A DNA stretch of 64,000 nucleotides from Gracilariopsis chorda (GCA_003194525.1 NBIV01000187.1:1-64000); one strand, 5' to 3'. Shown: positions 34,988-48,847, numbered from the stretch's first letter. The notes: a model not told the origin generated them from the sequence alone. A program made the numbers and translations.

Positions 34988-36310
34988 TACCACATGTATA
35001 CTCGCCGGTAGTTGACTTTGGAACAGTCCGAGTAGCCTTGACGTTGGCGTGCAGCCTTGGACTTGAGATTCACCAGCTTGATGTGAAGTGTGCCTTTCTG
35101 TATGGACACATAAATCAAGACTCACCTGTCTACATGTGACCCCCGAAAGGGCTGGATATTGGCATAAATGAAGGCCAAGTACTGAAATTGAACCGTTCTA
35201 TTTACGGTTTGAAGCAATCTAACGCTATATGGAGTCGATTGTTCACAAAACGACTATTAGCGCTAGGTCTCAAACAGTGCCTGACCGACCAATGCTTCTT
35301 TCACATGCGCAAGGATGGTCACAGACTCTGGATTCTACTTTATGTTGACGACCTCTTGTTAATGGGCGACGATGCTGAGACAATCGGAGAGATGAAGCAA
35401 TTACTCGCCTCTGAATTTGATATGAAAGAATGCGCAAGGTCAGACAGCTTTTTAGGTGTGTACATGCAACAGAATCCAAACGGAATGCTTTTGCACCAGC
35501 AACCATGCATCGAGAAGATACTAAACCGCTTCCAGATGGCACATTCGAAACCTGTTGCAACTCCGATGAGTACTGCGTACAAGGCATCAGAGTTATTGAA
35601 AGCAGAGCCTTTTGAGCGTCAAAGTACCTTTCAGGAAGCTATTGGGTCTCTGTTGTATCTGTCTACACGCACGAGGCCGGACATCTGCCATGCAGTTAAT
35701 ATACTATCCCGAGCCCAAGCCAATCCTACAGTTGCTCATTGGAATGCCGTGAAAAGAATTCTACGTTACCTCAACGGTACTAGAAATCTTGGACTGAAGA
35801 TATTGGCGAAGGATGGAGATAGCTCAAGCACCTTGTATGCCTACGCAGATGCAGATTGGGCTGGTGATGACGTTGATAGAAAGTCGACAAGTGGTTTTTG
35901 TCTCTTCTTGTTGGGGACCATGGTTGAGTGGAAAACTTTGAAACAATCTTGCGTGGCGACTTCCACAACTGTATCAGAATACATTGCAGTTTCTGAATGT
36001 TTCAAAATTGTCAAGTGGGTTCGTAATTTATTGAGCGAGCTACAGATAAGACCAACCTTGAATCCAACTACAGTATACGAAGACAATACTGGGGTACTGG
36101 AATGGGCAGTTGGAAGCAGGCGCGCAAAACATGTTGATTTACGCTATCATTTTGTTCGTCAAGGAGTTGAGTCTGGAATGATGAAAGTAGTACGTTGCCC
36201 AACGGAACACATGATTGCTGACGTACTTACGAAGCCACTTCCGAAGCAAAGGCACATCAAGTTCAGACACTTGCTTGGACTTTGTGATGGTGCTCATGGC
36301 ATGGGAGGGA

Positions 36311-36601
36311 TGATGTAATGGGAATCGTGTTGTGACATGAGGCACGTAAGTCTCACATATGTATCTTACGTTAGATACATTACGTGATATGTAATGTTGT
36401 GAGGTAAGCAGTAATTAGTCTCATTAGTGCTGACCTCAGCAGTATAGTAGATTCTGAATCCTGTGGTTCCCTGCAGAGCAACCACAAGCGTACCAAAGGC
36501 GTCTATGATTTTGGCAGGGTTTTGCACAGATGCCATATCTATAAAGGCTTGGAAAAGACTCCACCTTCAAGGAGAAGGAGTCATCCGACCGAAGCACAAC
36601 A
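36311..36601 (+). repeat. 3' LTR of the young Copia
   Basis: Nearly identical to the 5' LTR. TAACG follows at 36,602-36,606, completing the target duplication. Confidence 0.93.
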
Positions 36602-37736
36602 TAACGATCCACTCCAGTTTGAGTATATTGAAATTGGCCCACGACACGCCGGACCCAAGTATATTCTCATGCTTCGGGATGATCATTCGGATTACCAGTG
36701 GTTTTTTGCGATACACGGCACCACAGCGGACAATGCTGCTCTCGCTATCATCGACTGGTGCGCCGCTTTTAATGTACCGCAAGGGTTAATATCTGATGGA
36801 CCTACACATTTTAAGAACGGAACAGTCAGACTAGTGTCAAAAGGCCTACGTGTTCTGCATCACTTCACTCTGCCGTACACTCCTTGGAGTAATGGAGCGG
36901 TTGAACATCTTGGAAAAGAAGTTCTCAGGAAATTTCGAGCTCGCACATCTGAGTTACGAATGGAACTCAAGGAATGGCCGGACTTGTTGCCACTGATTCA
37001 GAGTGCGTTGAACAACGCACCGTCACCTCACCGCAATAACATTTCGCCGATCACAGCATTTACAGGAATGGATCCATCTCCTCTTATTGCAACGTTCCTT
37101 CGCACGCTCACGCACACGCTGGTCACCGTTTCCCAGATTCATCTCGAGTGATGCCTCAACATCGATGAACTGAAGAAACTGGTGGCTGAGCTACGCCCGA
37201 TGGTCCAGGAATCCGTGCAACACAATCTCCATTTATCCCGCTCTCGAGCCTCACGTGGTACACTTTCAAACTTCGAAACAGGTTATTTTGTGCTAGTAGC
37301 AAAAGAGGACCTTAATGCTGGCGAAAAACTTGCTCTCCGCTGGCGTGGACCCAGGTGCGTTGTGAAAGCTTTATCGGACTATGTGTATCAGGTCGAAGAT
37401 CTGCGCAACGGAGTGATCGAAGAAATTCATGGAACTCGCCTGAAGTTTTATCAAGACTCATCGATCAACAAAGAAGCCATCATGTCTCATGTTCGGTTCT
37501 CGGAAACTGCAATGCAAGTCTCACGTTCACTAAAGCTCGTTGAGGAAAACAACGGTATGTTCATTCGTGTCTGCTGGAAAGGACTTGATGAGGCCGCTGA
37601 CACTCTTGAACCAATCCAGCAGATGTACAAAGATGTCCCTGGACTTACCCTGAAGTTGTTAAGGCGCAAAAACACTCCCCTGGACTTAGCAGCAAATGCT
37701 AAACGGGAACTTGGTCTTCAAAGGAGGGATGTGTAG
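36602..37736 (+). mobile_element. Gypsy fossil: integrase and chromodomain part
   Basis: Pieces match a Ty3/Gypsy integrase core (LMLRDDHSDYQWFF, ISDGPTHFKN, LPYTPWSNGAVE) and its C-terminal part, ending near 37.7 kb in a chromodomain-like segment (FIRVCWKGLDEAADTLEP). It is the continuation of the remnant left of the young Copia. It is broken in about two places besides the Copia insertion, and no 5' half is seen. An LTR may start near 37,730 but its end is not recognised. Confidence 0.8.
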
Positions 37737-37859
37737 TGGGTGGTAACCACCCACTTCCGTAGACATACACAAATCTTGCCACCTACCCCAGCGCCCTGAG
37801 TGGCACACCACATTAGGTAGCACATCCGCTTTAGATTGTTTCCCCATTGGGAACAGTTC

Positions 37860-40800
37860 CAGTGCTCTTAAGGCACTGAACTTGGCCTCCTGAGTAAGTC
37901 GGGGGTATCGAACTCCATATTCTCTGCACACCCCTTTGCGCTAGCAACCGGCAAGCGCACCATGTGAAACAAGGATCTCCATATCTGTCCGGCTTGCTTA
38001 GCCCAGTAGATAGATTTTAGTAGAAGGCATACCTTTCCGAGTACATATGAAGAGCCCAAAGAGTTTCGGGGTTGTTCCATAATAAATGGTTCCTAGAGAT
38101 CGCTGTAAAGATAGGCGTGGCTAACGCCCAACGTTCCCATTCTCATAGATTGTGCTGCAGCTTTCGCAATGGCTAGTCAAATGGTCTCGAGCAGTGCCAC
38201 GAGTAGGTATAGGCTTTCGGGATCGAAGTCTAAGGGCGGACGCTGAAGGTCTCCGCGTACGACGCATCGTGCTTTCGGAAACATGCTTGGTGGATCTGCG
38301 TTTAGGTATGTTAACTGTTGGAGCATTTTCCCAAAGTGGAAACAGTTGTTTCCGGAAAACGCACCAAAATTCAAACTGAAGCCGTTTGAATCGCGTGGTA
38401 GCCCACGCAGTGCACACGCAACCTACGCAGTCGTAGGTGGGCTTCCAGAAGAAGGATTCTCGCAATAGAACTAGAAAATAAATATGCCTGCCTTCGGAGA
38501 GGACTCAGAAGGAAGGGGGCAGAACTGACAGAGACCTCCGAGCCTTTTGTGTCTGTTTTCTTTTGCCTACCGCACTATTCAAACAGACGTCAACCGCGTA
38601 TCGTATGCGACCGACAAGGTATCTGGCCATGAATATCCATAGGAATGGGAGAGGGAGCATTCCGGGCTCCCTGTCAACCAATACCCAAGTTTCGTTATCC
38701 ACCAATGTGATGTACTCTCTGTCAATCGCTTCAGCACATTTGGGGATACCTCTAGCTTCTTCAAAGTTCATGGCAATGTTGCATTCCTTCCCAGAATCTT
38801 CAAAGCGTTACTAGGGTGCGATACCGTGGGCAAGAGCAGCGTCGACGTGTTCTTTTTTTCATCTTCTAGATCCCGCTAAGCTTCTAGCCTCCTTAATGAG
38901 GAGAAGTCGAGTATGTCTTTGATAGACTGGAGTTGTTCCTTGGTCACCTTTCAGCACTTCAAGCGTGAAACTATAACCTTTCGAGTGGAGGAAAGGTATA
39001 TCCTGTACAATATTCCAGGAATTAGCATGCCAACGAGGTTCCCAGACACTGCTCGAGTCTTTAGCTTCTTGTTGGGGTTGTGTCGGAAGGGTATGTGAAT
39101 GCGTTCCCGTGTTGCCCGAATTTCAGAAATATTGAGAAGTCAGATTTCTTCGCATACTATAAGGTGAAAGGTATCTGCATTCGAATGCGTGAGTTGGGAA
39201 GTCGGTTGCAGAGGAAGTTGGCATGCGATATGGCTTCTTCACATAAGTCCGTGGGAGGCTTGCATGCATATGGAAAGGTACGAACCATCTTCCATACTTC
39301 CGTAATTATCTTTTCAGTTGCACCATTAGACTGATGTGCATAAGGTGGGAAGAAATCCTGGACCATGCCATGTCCTTTCGCTCATGTAATGAAGTGGTCG
39401 GATCAGTTCTCACCCGCCCCGCCAAGGCGAACGCAGAATACCCTGTGAGGGCATAGTTCATTTTCTGCACGAGCGTTGTAAGATCTTACGCACTGAAAGA
39501 ACTGTCCTTTGGATTGGAGAAAGTACACCAAGCCTACTTGCTTGTTAGCATTTAGCAGTACTTGCATGTATTCGGCTCCTTTTAGTGATGGGGGTTTGGT
39601 AGGACGTGTAAGGTCTGTGTGTAGGAGTTCCAGAGGATTTCCCGCAACTTCCTTGAGTAATGCAGAGATGACCGTTTTTTCCTGCTTGAATGCAAGGAGG
39701 ACAACGTATATTGTTAAATTCTGCCTCGGATAACTGTGGAACTCCTTCGCATTTATCTACCCATAACATAAGTCTTTCGTTCCCGGGGTGATCGAGTTTA
39801 TAGAGCCAGTCTTTTGCAGTGTTCCGGGGAGCAGGAAGTGCCGCTTTTGCCCATATCGGAGGAACAGGGTTTGGAATTATGTAGAGTCCGTTCTTCGTCT
39901 TCGACTTTTACAGCATTTGTTTTGATGTTTTATCTTTCATCGAAAACCTTATAGAGCTTGAGTACTCAAAGTTGAAGTACTTATCCTATATGGTAAATTT
40001 CACAAGGTTAGAGTCGATTAACGGCGTGGAATTTGCAGGGAGTACAACTCCGTTACCCATTGGGAGCATTATTGCACCGTATCCCGCAGTTTCCGTTTGC
40101 TGGCTGCACGTACGCACAGTTTCGTTTGTGCTTCTTGGTATTCCCAGAACAAGGTATTATCGTTTACGAAGATGTATGTTGCTCCGGAATCTAAGTATGT
40201 TTGCTGATTACTGCTGTTTATGGAACTACGATGTGCTTTCGCTATAAATCCACGAGATGGGAAATCCTTCCTCAAGTCGTTGGATTTTGGCGAGTTCGTG
40301 AAGCGGTTGTCCCAGTTGCGATTGCTGGCGTCGTTAGTGGTATTACGGTTTTTTGTTCCTCTCTCTGCATGATTTCTGTAGGAGAAGTTCTTATTATGTT
40401 TCGGTTTGTGTCTTCCAACACTCAGCTCGAACCTGGCCGATCTTACCACATTTCCAGCATTCAACACTTATCTTTTTCCACCGCTTTCGGTTTGTACGGA
40501 TGCGGGTGAAAGAGTTTTGTGCAGAAGGGTATGGATGTTTTGTGTCCTTCTTTTCTTCGCTTCCTTTAAGTGTGATTGAAGATGCGCAATGATTTCTGCG
40601 GTCAATCTCAGAACGAACTAAGGAGCCATTTGGTCATATTCCAAATTTTTTGCGTCTGCGAGTAGCGTGATTGCCATAGGGGATTCCGATAGTGTGCGTA
40701 CCGATGTCACGGTACGTTCCCTTTCTGTTATTGAGTCGCAAAGCCGAGCGAGATCGAGGAGAATTGTCTCCAGTTGTAGCAGATGTTGTTGTATGTCATC

Positions 40801-41150
40801 CTTGTCTGTAAATGTAATGGACGTCAGCTTTTGTCGATGCTTCATTTTTGATTTCATGTTTCCTTTTTGTAGTTGGAATCTAGTTTCTTCAACACTTCCA
40901 GAGCTGAACAGGTTTCTCTTTCAAGCAGCTCTCCCACAGCCACAATGGATTGTGTTCCTAGGAATTGCGCTATTGCAGATCTTGCCTTGCGGTCAGCATC
41001 ATCCCATCGTTTACGAGGCTGACTGGTGCTCAGACCATCTATTGGGCGCGGTCCGGTGAGCACGAATAGGGCTTGGAGAGCATGCATCAAGTCCGTGACA
41101 TATATTCGCGACGTGTAATAATCGGCGTTGCCTTTGAGGTATGGGATTCG
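37860..41150 (-). mobile_element. Decayed Copia fossil on the reverse strand
   Basis: Read on the minus strand from high to low coordinates it shows gag (about 41.1-40.6 kb, RKRWDDADRKAR), protease (YLDSGATYIFVND), integrase (QSNGATEKII) and reverse transcriptase (to about 37.87 kb). It is the same family as the Copia at 10-16 kb. It is heavily broken and lacks its 3' end. No LTR pair was found. Confidence 0.8.
38357..38462 (+). repeat. Fragment resembling the Gypsy LTR of 43.8-49.2 kb
   Basis: A run of about 35 bases containing AACCTACGCAGTCGTAGG closely matches the reverse complement of part of the 356-bp LTRs further right. It lies inside the decayed Copia and may be a scrap of a related LTR. 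Confidence 0.35.
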
Positions 41151-43160
41151 TTTGGGCTATTATTCTTCGTTGAAATCCATAGCAGAGCTAACAAGACGCT
41201 ATATAGGTAACGAAAGTTCGTTCAAATTTTATTAAACTTTGATTACTTCTTCTTCTTCTAGTTATTCTTCAGACGAGGCCAGTCGCAGGAGATGCTATTC
41301 TAGTGCAATCCACGAAAGCGGAGAGAACCGGCCGCGACGGCGGAAAGACACGTCAAGGTGTTCAGCCTTGCTCCCTTAAGAACGGTAACTCAGAGACTGA
41401 GCTCTCCAATGGGATCAGCGTGAACCGGGTGTAAATCCGGGTGATCCGGTCCGGCAGTACCGACGGAGGGCGGGGGTGTAAACCCAGAACTTGGGAACAA
41501 TCCGTGTAAACGGCAGATCACTAGGGACAAAAAGGAGGGAGGTTGGCGCAAGCTACGTCTGCGAGTGCCGGCTGGTGACAGTGGCGAAGAATCCCGAGAC
41601 CACAGGCGAAACCTGGCGTACATGGCGGAGAAGAAAGATCCGTATGGGCGGTCTGAAACTGTAGAACGAATAAACAACAAATAATAAATATACCGTATGC
41701 TACGGGCAGTCACTCTTCGGTGTGCAAGGGGGATGAATACTCCGGGATCGGTGGAGACACTCTCCTATAGTGGAATCGTAGCCGCTCACCAGTGGAAAAG
41801 TATTCAGAGCCAAGTCCCTTGTTGGGTTTTACTGTGTGGGGGTAGCGGCGCCGGCCGCTACTTATACAGGCTCGCCGACAATGATACAGTCGGAAATTAT
41901 CTAAAATATCTACTATCCGGCACACCGGTTACCAGCACCCCACGTGGGCCCTGTGTCACTTCAGATGGCACCCACTGTGTCCGGCGGCTCGCCGCACACG
42001 TGTGTGGGATTGCCTACGCTTCCTAAAAAAATCCCTCTAATGGGCTATCGGCCCATGCTGACTCATATACCTTCGTGACAATACGGCTTACCAATGCGTT
42101 GGATATGAGAAACCACTTCGGTTGAATCCCTTTGAGGGGCCATTGCACTACAGCTATCCTCAAAGCCTTAAAGGTGAGACCTCTGGCTCCGGGTTAGACT
42201 GTTCCGGTGAGACACGTTTTTTGCTGCCAACCAATTTTTGCGTGCACTAAAGCAAGGTGCTTCTTGTCCGTACGGAACTTCTAAAGGAGGCTACTAACTG
42301 TAGAAAATTGTTCACCAGTTGCCCCATTCTGGTTCCTTGCGGGACGGTAGCGCGGCTGTGTTAGTATGTTGCGTAGGGTATATGGACAGTTCGGGTGGCA
42401 CGATGACACAGTTTGTCACCAAAGGCAGACAGAGATCCCCAAGCAGAGCCAGTTTTAAGTTGATATGTCAAATCCTGTCGGTTCCCGTCCAGGTACTGGG
42501 CTTGCAAGCTGCCCACCCTTTTATATTCGAACAAAATTACCTACTTAGCCAAAGTACCTGATATCTGAACTTTAGATATCTGTGCTTTTTTTCACAATAA
42601 ATAAAAAAGGGTGCTGCACGTCGATTACGCGAGCAATCGAGACAGTGATCCCAAACCCGCAGATTGTAATTACGGTGTTCTGTTTTGTTTTCTGAGTACA
42701 ATGAAGCCAAGACCCGTAGGGTGTGAAGTACATGCATTGGTAGTGGTAGTATTACACACTGTTAGCGGCAGGATGGCATTTGGCGTGGTGTTTAGTGTTC
42801 GGGAGAGACTTCGTTAATTTCTTGTGAAACATTGGGGGCTACTGTTATAGAGTACGCTGCTGGGTTGTTGCAGAAGCATTTCGTAGTGAAAGAGAGTGAC
42901 CACAATCGGGAAAGCGTGTTAAGGCACGAATGCGTGGTGAAATGAAGATACAGGAGCTCTGAAAGATACAAGCTTGAAGATGGTGCAGAGTAGAGTCAGA
43001 CTTTGGTTCACGGTAGAGGCAAGGCTTGGCTATGATCGGTGGAGAGTATGTCACGATAGCAGGAAGTGGCACTTTTATGTGGATGGCGTGTTGAGGAGGC
43101 AGCAAAGCGGCGAAACCGCGGAGCATAATGGGAGCGCCTGCGCTGAAAGCAGTCTTGTGA
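41151..43160. other. Two-kilobase stretch with no recognised gene; includes a repeat-family copy
   Basis: No coding region is supported. About 41,390-41,700 resembles part of the 928-bp insertion in the palindrome arms, with an exact shared CGGGTGTAAATCCG (41,426-41,439 versus 17,376-17,389) and a similar ACAGTGGC...CCGAGA block further on. This is probably an unclassified dispersed repeat. The rest, to 43,160, shows nothing I can name. Confidence 0.4.
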
Positions 43161-43164
43161 CTAT

Positions 43165-43808
43165 CTAGTGTCTATTTGACATTGTCCTCAAATGAGGCCA
43201 GTTGTACACTTTTCTATAAAAATATTTAAAAATTATAAAAATTTTAGTACCATATTAATCGGAAATAGAAAGGCTGTTAAGGCATTGAATAGTCATTAGA
43301 TTTGAAACAGAGATTTCTACGTTATCTATAAAAATAAATGTCGTTAAGAGCTCAAAAAGTAAGCAAACATCTACTTTTTGACTTTTCAGTAGACGAGAAT
43401 CTACAAAGAAGTATGTCAACTAGCTAGATTAATAAAATTTGCTAAGATGTTTTAGATAAAGTTGAAGACTCAGTACCTTAGTTATGCTTGCCAGTATCAT
43501 AAGTCGTTTTTGCTATAAAAGCTGTCAAAAAGGGTTCTATTTTAATCGATATTTAAGCCTACCCAACTTCGGTTTCCTAGTCGGCGTTAGAAGTGTCTGC
43601 GCTTCACAAAACCTTCGGATTACAAAACTCGTAGCAGTCAAGTTAGATATATTACAAATAATTCACGATTGTTTCCAAATAACATTAAAATATCTTTGTA
43701 GATTGCACATGTTAGAATAGAGTTGTTTTGAAAACAATCAGTATCAAATACTTATTTTATTTTATGTTTGGACGGTCTCTGACCTCATATGAGGTCAGCA
43801 AGCCGTGT
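43165..43808. mobile_element. Short AT-rich transposon (MITE-like), left part
   Basis: Starts CTAGTGTCTATTTGAC and a weak form of the CATATG-centred palindrome (43,165-43,200). It is AT-rich inside and reaches a perfect TGACCTCATATGAGGTCA at 43,780-43,797. After a Gypsy insertion its outer tip reappears at 49,204-49,222 (GGACGCTAG). CTAT flanks both outer tips (43,161-43,164 and 49,223-49,226). Without the Gypsy it is about 663 bp with no coding capacity. Its ends match those of the piggyBac-type element in the palindrome, so it may be a non-autonomous relative. Confidence 0.6.
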
Positions 43809-44164
43809 TGGTCGCGTACGACGCGCGGAGGAAATGAATGGGACTCGCAGCTGTTCGAGAACGGCAAGAAAACGGGCACAAACCCTCAGAAGACTGTCTG
43901 AGAATGCCCCCTTCCTCCAAGGCCACTTCGTCTTGGAGGTCGGGCTTTTATCCTGCGCTCCAGTTCTGCACAGAGCCTCTCGCAGTCTGCTGCGTAGGTT
44001 GCTCTGTGCGGTAGCTTCTGAAGGCCACCTACGACTGCGTAGGTTGCCCGCGCATGCTCTATCAAAATCAAAGTTATTCAATTCGATACTACATTGGGTA
44101 ACGCAGGTTGCCCAATTGGCGTAGACTGCATCAACTAACGCTGTCGAACATTCTCGGTACATCA
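43809..44164 (-). repeat. 3' LTR of the 356-bp-LTR Gypsy
   Basis: On the plus strand it starts TGGTCGCGTACGACG and ends GGTACATCA. It contains the motif CCTACGACTGCGTAGG. Confidence 0.9.
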
Positions 44165-47100
44165 AAAGTCCCCAAAAGTCGAACATCTTGTTCGATTATT
44201 TCAAATCGATGTTCCGAGCGATTTCACGTTGTCTTTGGGTCCCGGAATTACGGAGTTCTTCGATTTACTCCTTTAGTAGAACAGGTATGTCTTGTTGTAA
44301 CGAGTCTAGAGATACCCAGTCGGTTTTTTCTTCGCTGAGTCTTTTCCATTTCACGAGTAGCTGTAGTAGTCTGGCGTTTCCTCGAATATCTTTGAGCTCT
44401 TCGATGGTTAAGAGTTCGTTTTTCTTGATATGCCAGATGGTCTTTGATCTCCTGCGTTACCTCGAAGTCTTTCTTACTGAAAAATTTCAGTCTGCGTCCG
44501 TGGACCCACTCTTTGTCGCCTGAAAGTAGATTTTTGACTTCGAATACGTAGTTGTCTGGACACAATGTAACACGAAAAGGACCAAACCACTTAAAGTTCA
44601 GCTTATTTCCACCATGCCCTTGCAGAACACTGCGAAGAACGAAATCTCCTTCTGTGAAGTTTATCGGTGGGACTCCAGTCTTGTGGTTTTGAGCGTCGAT
44701 GGCGGATTTCCGTTGCTTCTTAGCCCGCTCGGCGCAGTCTCTGTGCAGCTTGGAGAGAGACCTTTGTAGCCTTTCCACGTTTCTGAGAGAAATTTTTAAC
44801 TCCTTGTTGATTCCTTTCACATTCTTGACATTCTTGTCCCTTACGATTGCAGACAGAGGAGAGTCTCTTGGAAGGTGGTAAAAACGGTTAGCGGACAGTT
44901 CCCATTCAGTCTTCGAGTTGGTGCATTGTTGAGGGCGGACTGGATGAGGGGTAAGATGGATGGCCATGCAATGTGCGGCAGCTGGAATTATGAAAGAATA
45001 GCCCGTGTTGTCCTCAGTAGTTCGCCACATACCACTTCTACGTATCCATTGCTCCACGGGCAGTGCGGCAAAGTGAAGTGATGGTGCGCCTTCAGGGCCT
45101 CTGCGACTCGATTGATAAGTTGATTTTTGAAATGACTACCCTGGTCCGATATCCAGCTCTTTGGTACGTCGAAGGATGCGAACCAGTCCAGGAGAATTGC
45201 TGCTGTAGTCTCGGCGTCGGCTTCTGCCGTGGGTTTTAACACGTATCCTGAGAGGTTGTCCTTAACAATGAAAACATAAAGTAGACCTCGTTCTCCCTTC
45301 TTCATGAAGCAAAAATCGAATTGAATCATCTCATTTGGCTTACTTGCATGTAAGGCTTGGCCGAGGGGTCACGGTACTACTGAGCCAGATCCAGGTGCTA
45401 TGCAGTGGAAACAGGATTTGACGAACTGTCGAACGTCCACGGTGTGCTTTTTGCACCAGAATAACTCAGCGATTGATGATCTTGTTGGCTCGTACACTCT
45501 GTGTCCCCCTCTACCGGTGTGCGCTGCGATCAGAATTCGAAGGCGGAGATGTTAATCGCAGTCGGGAATCCAGATTCGTCCAGAACGAAATTTCCAAGGA
45601 GTGGTTGTTTTCTTGAGTTCCAGAGGGGCTTCGTTCTCGTGGTGGGACTGCGACCTGTCAATATCCTTCTCCGTGGGCCAGTCGAGTTCGTTGTTGAGAG
45701 TGGGGTTGATTGGGGCTACCATTAGAGCACTGAGTTTTGCTATACCAGTTGATGTCACGGTGTTTTTTGGTTGCACCACCCGTCTAGTTAACATGTCCGC
45801 CCAAACGTTCTTCTCGCCTGGCACATGCTCGATAATGTATCGGAACGCGCTCAACTTCAAAGCCCAGCGCACAAGTTTGTTCGCCGTGTGTCGAGCAATG
45901 CCTGGGTTTTGGCCGTAAGGGTCGTATATGTACACTAGATTTGCATGGTCTGTGTAGATCGAGGTGGTTCGCCCAGCTGTCAAGTAGTTCATGCGACACA
46001 TTGCTTCGACAATGGCGTATCTTTCCTTCTTGGGGACGCTCCATCGCTCTGAAGCTCCCTTAAATGCCCCAGAGAGAAAACACATAGGTTGGTGGTGCTG
46101 GTCCTCGACGGGTCTACCTTCTTCTTCTGCCGGAGATTGCGTGAGAATGGCCGATCAGTGGGAGTCGGAGGCGTCGGTGAATAGACAGGTTCGGTGGCCT
46201 TTTTTGCGGAGTGACAGTCTGGTAGCTGAGGCTAGTTGCGATATCACCTTGTCAAATGCAATTGTGTACTCGGTCCCCTACGAATCTCTAATGCGAATAT
46301 TCTCTACTGCTTTTTTGGTCCTCTTGCCAGCCTTCCTGTACGCGTCCTCGAGGAGGTTGTGAAGCGGTTCGATTATCTTGGAAATGTTCGGGATTGAAGT
46401 TCTCATCCAGTTCGCGGCACAAATGAGTTGCTGTAGTTCGCTACCCATCTCGTGTTTCCGCATGTTCAGCAACGCATCGATATTGCGTGGATCAAAACTG
46501 ACGCCTTCCTTCGATATGATACGGCCGCAGAACTTGATTTCTTTGCAATAGAAGCAAGATTTAGCGGGGTTGATCTTGAAATCCACTTCTTTGCAGACTT
46601 TTACGAACTCTTCGATGTCTTCTAGCAGCTCGGTTTCCGACTTCGCGTACATGAGAAAGTTATCCAGCCACTGTATCATGCGCTTCACCCTCTCGGTGAA
46701 GTTTTTGCCGGTCACGGAGTGAAAGAGATTACCGGAGTCCGTTCCTCCCTGTAACGTTGGCGTTGGGCAGTAGACTCCTTCTGGAGTTTGTATTGCCATA
46801 ATCTCCTGAGACTCTGCGTCGAGGGGAATTTGCCAATAGCCGGGTGTGAAATCGATATTTGCAAAACACTCGCTCTCGCTGCAGTCCTGGAGTACTGACT
46901 CCAGATGTGGCATCGCTGATTGCAGAGGGAGCGTTCTTGCGTTTGTCCCCCGGAGATCGACTGTGAAACGAAGTTTGTCTGTTCCAGGTTTTGGTACAGC
47001 GAGTGCGGGGCTCGCCCAACGTGCGCTAGAGTTCTTGTAGAGTGCTCCGACCTTCTCCAGTTGCTGAACCGTATGACGGATGAAGACTCTCTGGTTGGGC

Positions 47101-48847
47101 GCGTATCGTCTTTGTGCGCATCAGAAGGGCTTTGCGTTCGGTTTAAGCTTTATTGAAAATGGTTGTACCTGCGCAGAGGTGTCCGGACCGAGCTTGATCC
47201 GAAAACAATCGCGGTGTGTATGGAGAAGCAGCTTCAGCGTCTCTGCGCCTTTGGATTACATGCCATTCTCCCTGGCGTTGGCGACTGCCTTCTCCATTGC
47301 TTCTTGGATAGATGATTCCAAGTCGATTCCGAATCCTGCTTCTAAGCACTCTGGACGTTCGACTGGGTCGTCATCGGCGCCACTGTAGCTCAACCCCTTG
47401 AAAGATGTCGAGGAAATTTGGATTGTATCCCTTAGTTCCTCTTCTGACATCCCGTCTATGGCCTTGCCTACCCTCTGCAGGTGCTTCCCGAGGTTGAAAC
47501 CCATTGCCCTGAGTAACGGTCTTCCCAAAAGTACCTCTTCCATGTCTTCATCGACGACGAGGAATTGTACGTCTCTGATGCAGACGGGCAGGCCGGTGTT
47601 TGGAAATACGATGGTCAGAGACAGTTTGGTCTTTCCCAAAGCTGTGGAAACACCTGTATGTCCCTTTCCCTTAACTGCAGGCTCAAGGATCACTGGCCTC
47701 TCAAACCGATGGAACGAGGTATCTGGGTGCTTTCGACATATTCCATCGAATAAAGAAGAGGAGATTGCGGATTTGTTGGCGCCAGAATGTCCTAGACCTA
47801 CCGTTTGCACGTCGTTCAACAGGATTGAGTACCGGCCTTCTTCCTCGCTCGGCATTGCATTAGGTGCAGAAAGGAGAGAGAAGAGCTTTGCTTGGTTGTC
47901 GCGCTTCCTCCTCTTGCCGCGAAATTCGTTTAAGAGCTGGTTTTGCTTCTCTTTGGGCGTGACAGGACACTTCCTGATCGGGTGGATGCCGTCACACTCT
48001 TCCGTGTTTAGGCAGGGCTTGTCCTAGATATCGCTGTTCCCCTTATTCCATGATGCACTCGACTCTTCCTTCTTACCCAGCCGCTCGTGAACTGAGCAGT
48101 AGGTCTTCTGGGTTTTCTTCGGTGGATGCTGGCTGCTACTCTTCGTTTGTCCATGTACATGCTTGCGTTTTAGCTTCAGTGCTGCCGACTGGACAGCATG
48201 TACTTGGTCCGCAAGTGTAGATAGAGTTTTGGCGAAGAACGTCAGGTTCCCTTTTTGCTCGGCGGTCCACACTGCCATCTGATCTCGGAGTACTTGCTTG
48301 AGATCCGGAGGTTCGACTTTGTGCACCAGCTTCATGATCAGTTGCTTGCATCGATCCGTGTCCGTGATAGCTTCTGAGGCATTGTGCTCGTCCAGAGCGG
48401 AGATAATGTCCAGTACAAACTGTTCGGCAGTTCCAGTGGGGTCTTTAGGAAGCAGTTTGTATGTGACACGAGAAATGGCCCATTCAACTCGATCGTTCAG
48501 GTTTTTTGACGTATGTGCAAGGCGAGAGTTGAACCAATCCTTGAAAGCTTCGTCTGTGGCCTCTTGTGCCATCGATGTGTCGCCAATCTTGCCCAAATTG
48601 CACAGACTGTGCAAAAGCTTTGGCTTGATACACTGGCTGATAGACGCGGGTTTGATTTTCTGGCTGTCTGGTCTGCCTGTGATGGTGTCGTCAACGCGTT
48701 CTTGATAGGTGGCGTAGACTTTCTCCAAACGGATGAGCTCGGGTTGCGTGGCTTTTTCCAGAGTAGGGGCCTGTATAGTGTTCACCAATCCGTATGCTGA
48801 CATTTTCTCGTTGCAACGTCACGATAAGATTTGACAAAGCGCTTTTT

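Larger units (their letters stand above)
29418..36601 (+). mobile_element. Young Copia LTR retrotransposon (carries a nested DNA transposon)
   Basis: The 291-bp LTRs (29,418-29,708 and 36,311-36,601) differ at about two positions by eye and are flanked by the exact target duplication TAACG. Parts in order are gag (from about 29.79 kb), a CCHC knuckle (CFKCGQKGHYKRHC), protease (DSGATCHIV), integrase with a typical GAG-pre region, then reverse transcriptase and RNase H (to about 36.3 kb). A DNA transposon lies in its reverse transcriptase region. Otherwise it looks nearly whole, with perhaps one or two other breaks. By LTR identity it is recent. It belongs to a different Copia lineage from the copy in the palindrome. 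Confidence 0.95.
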
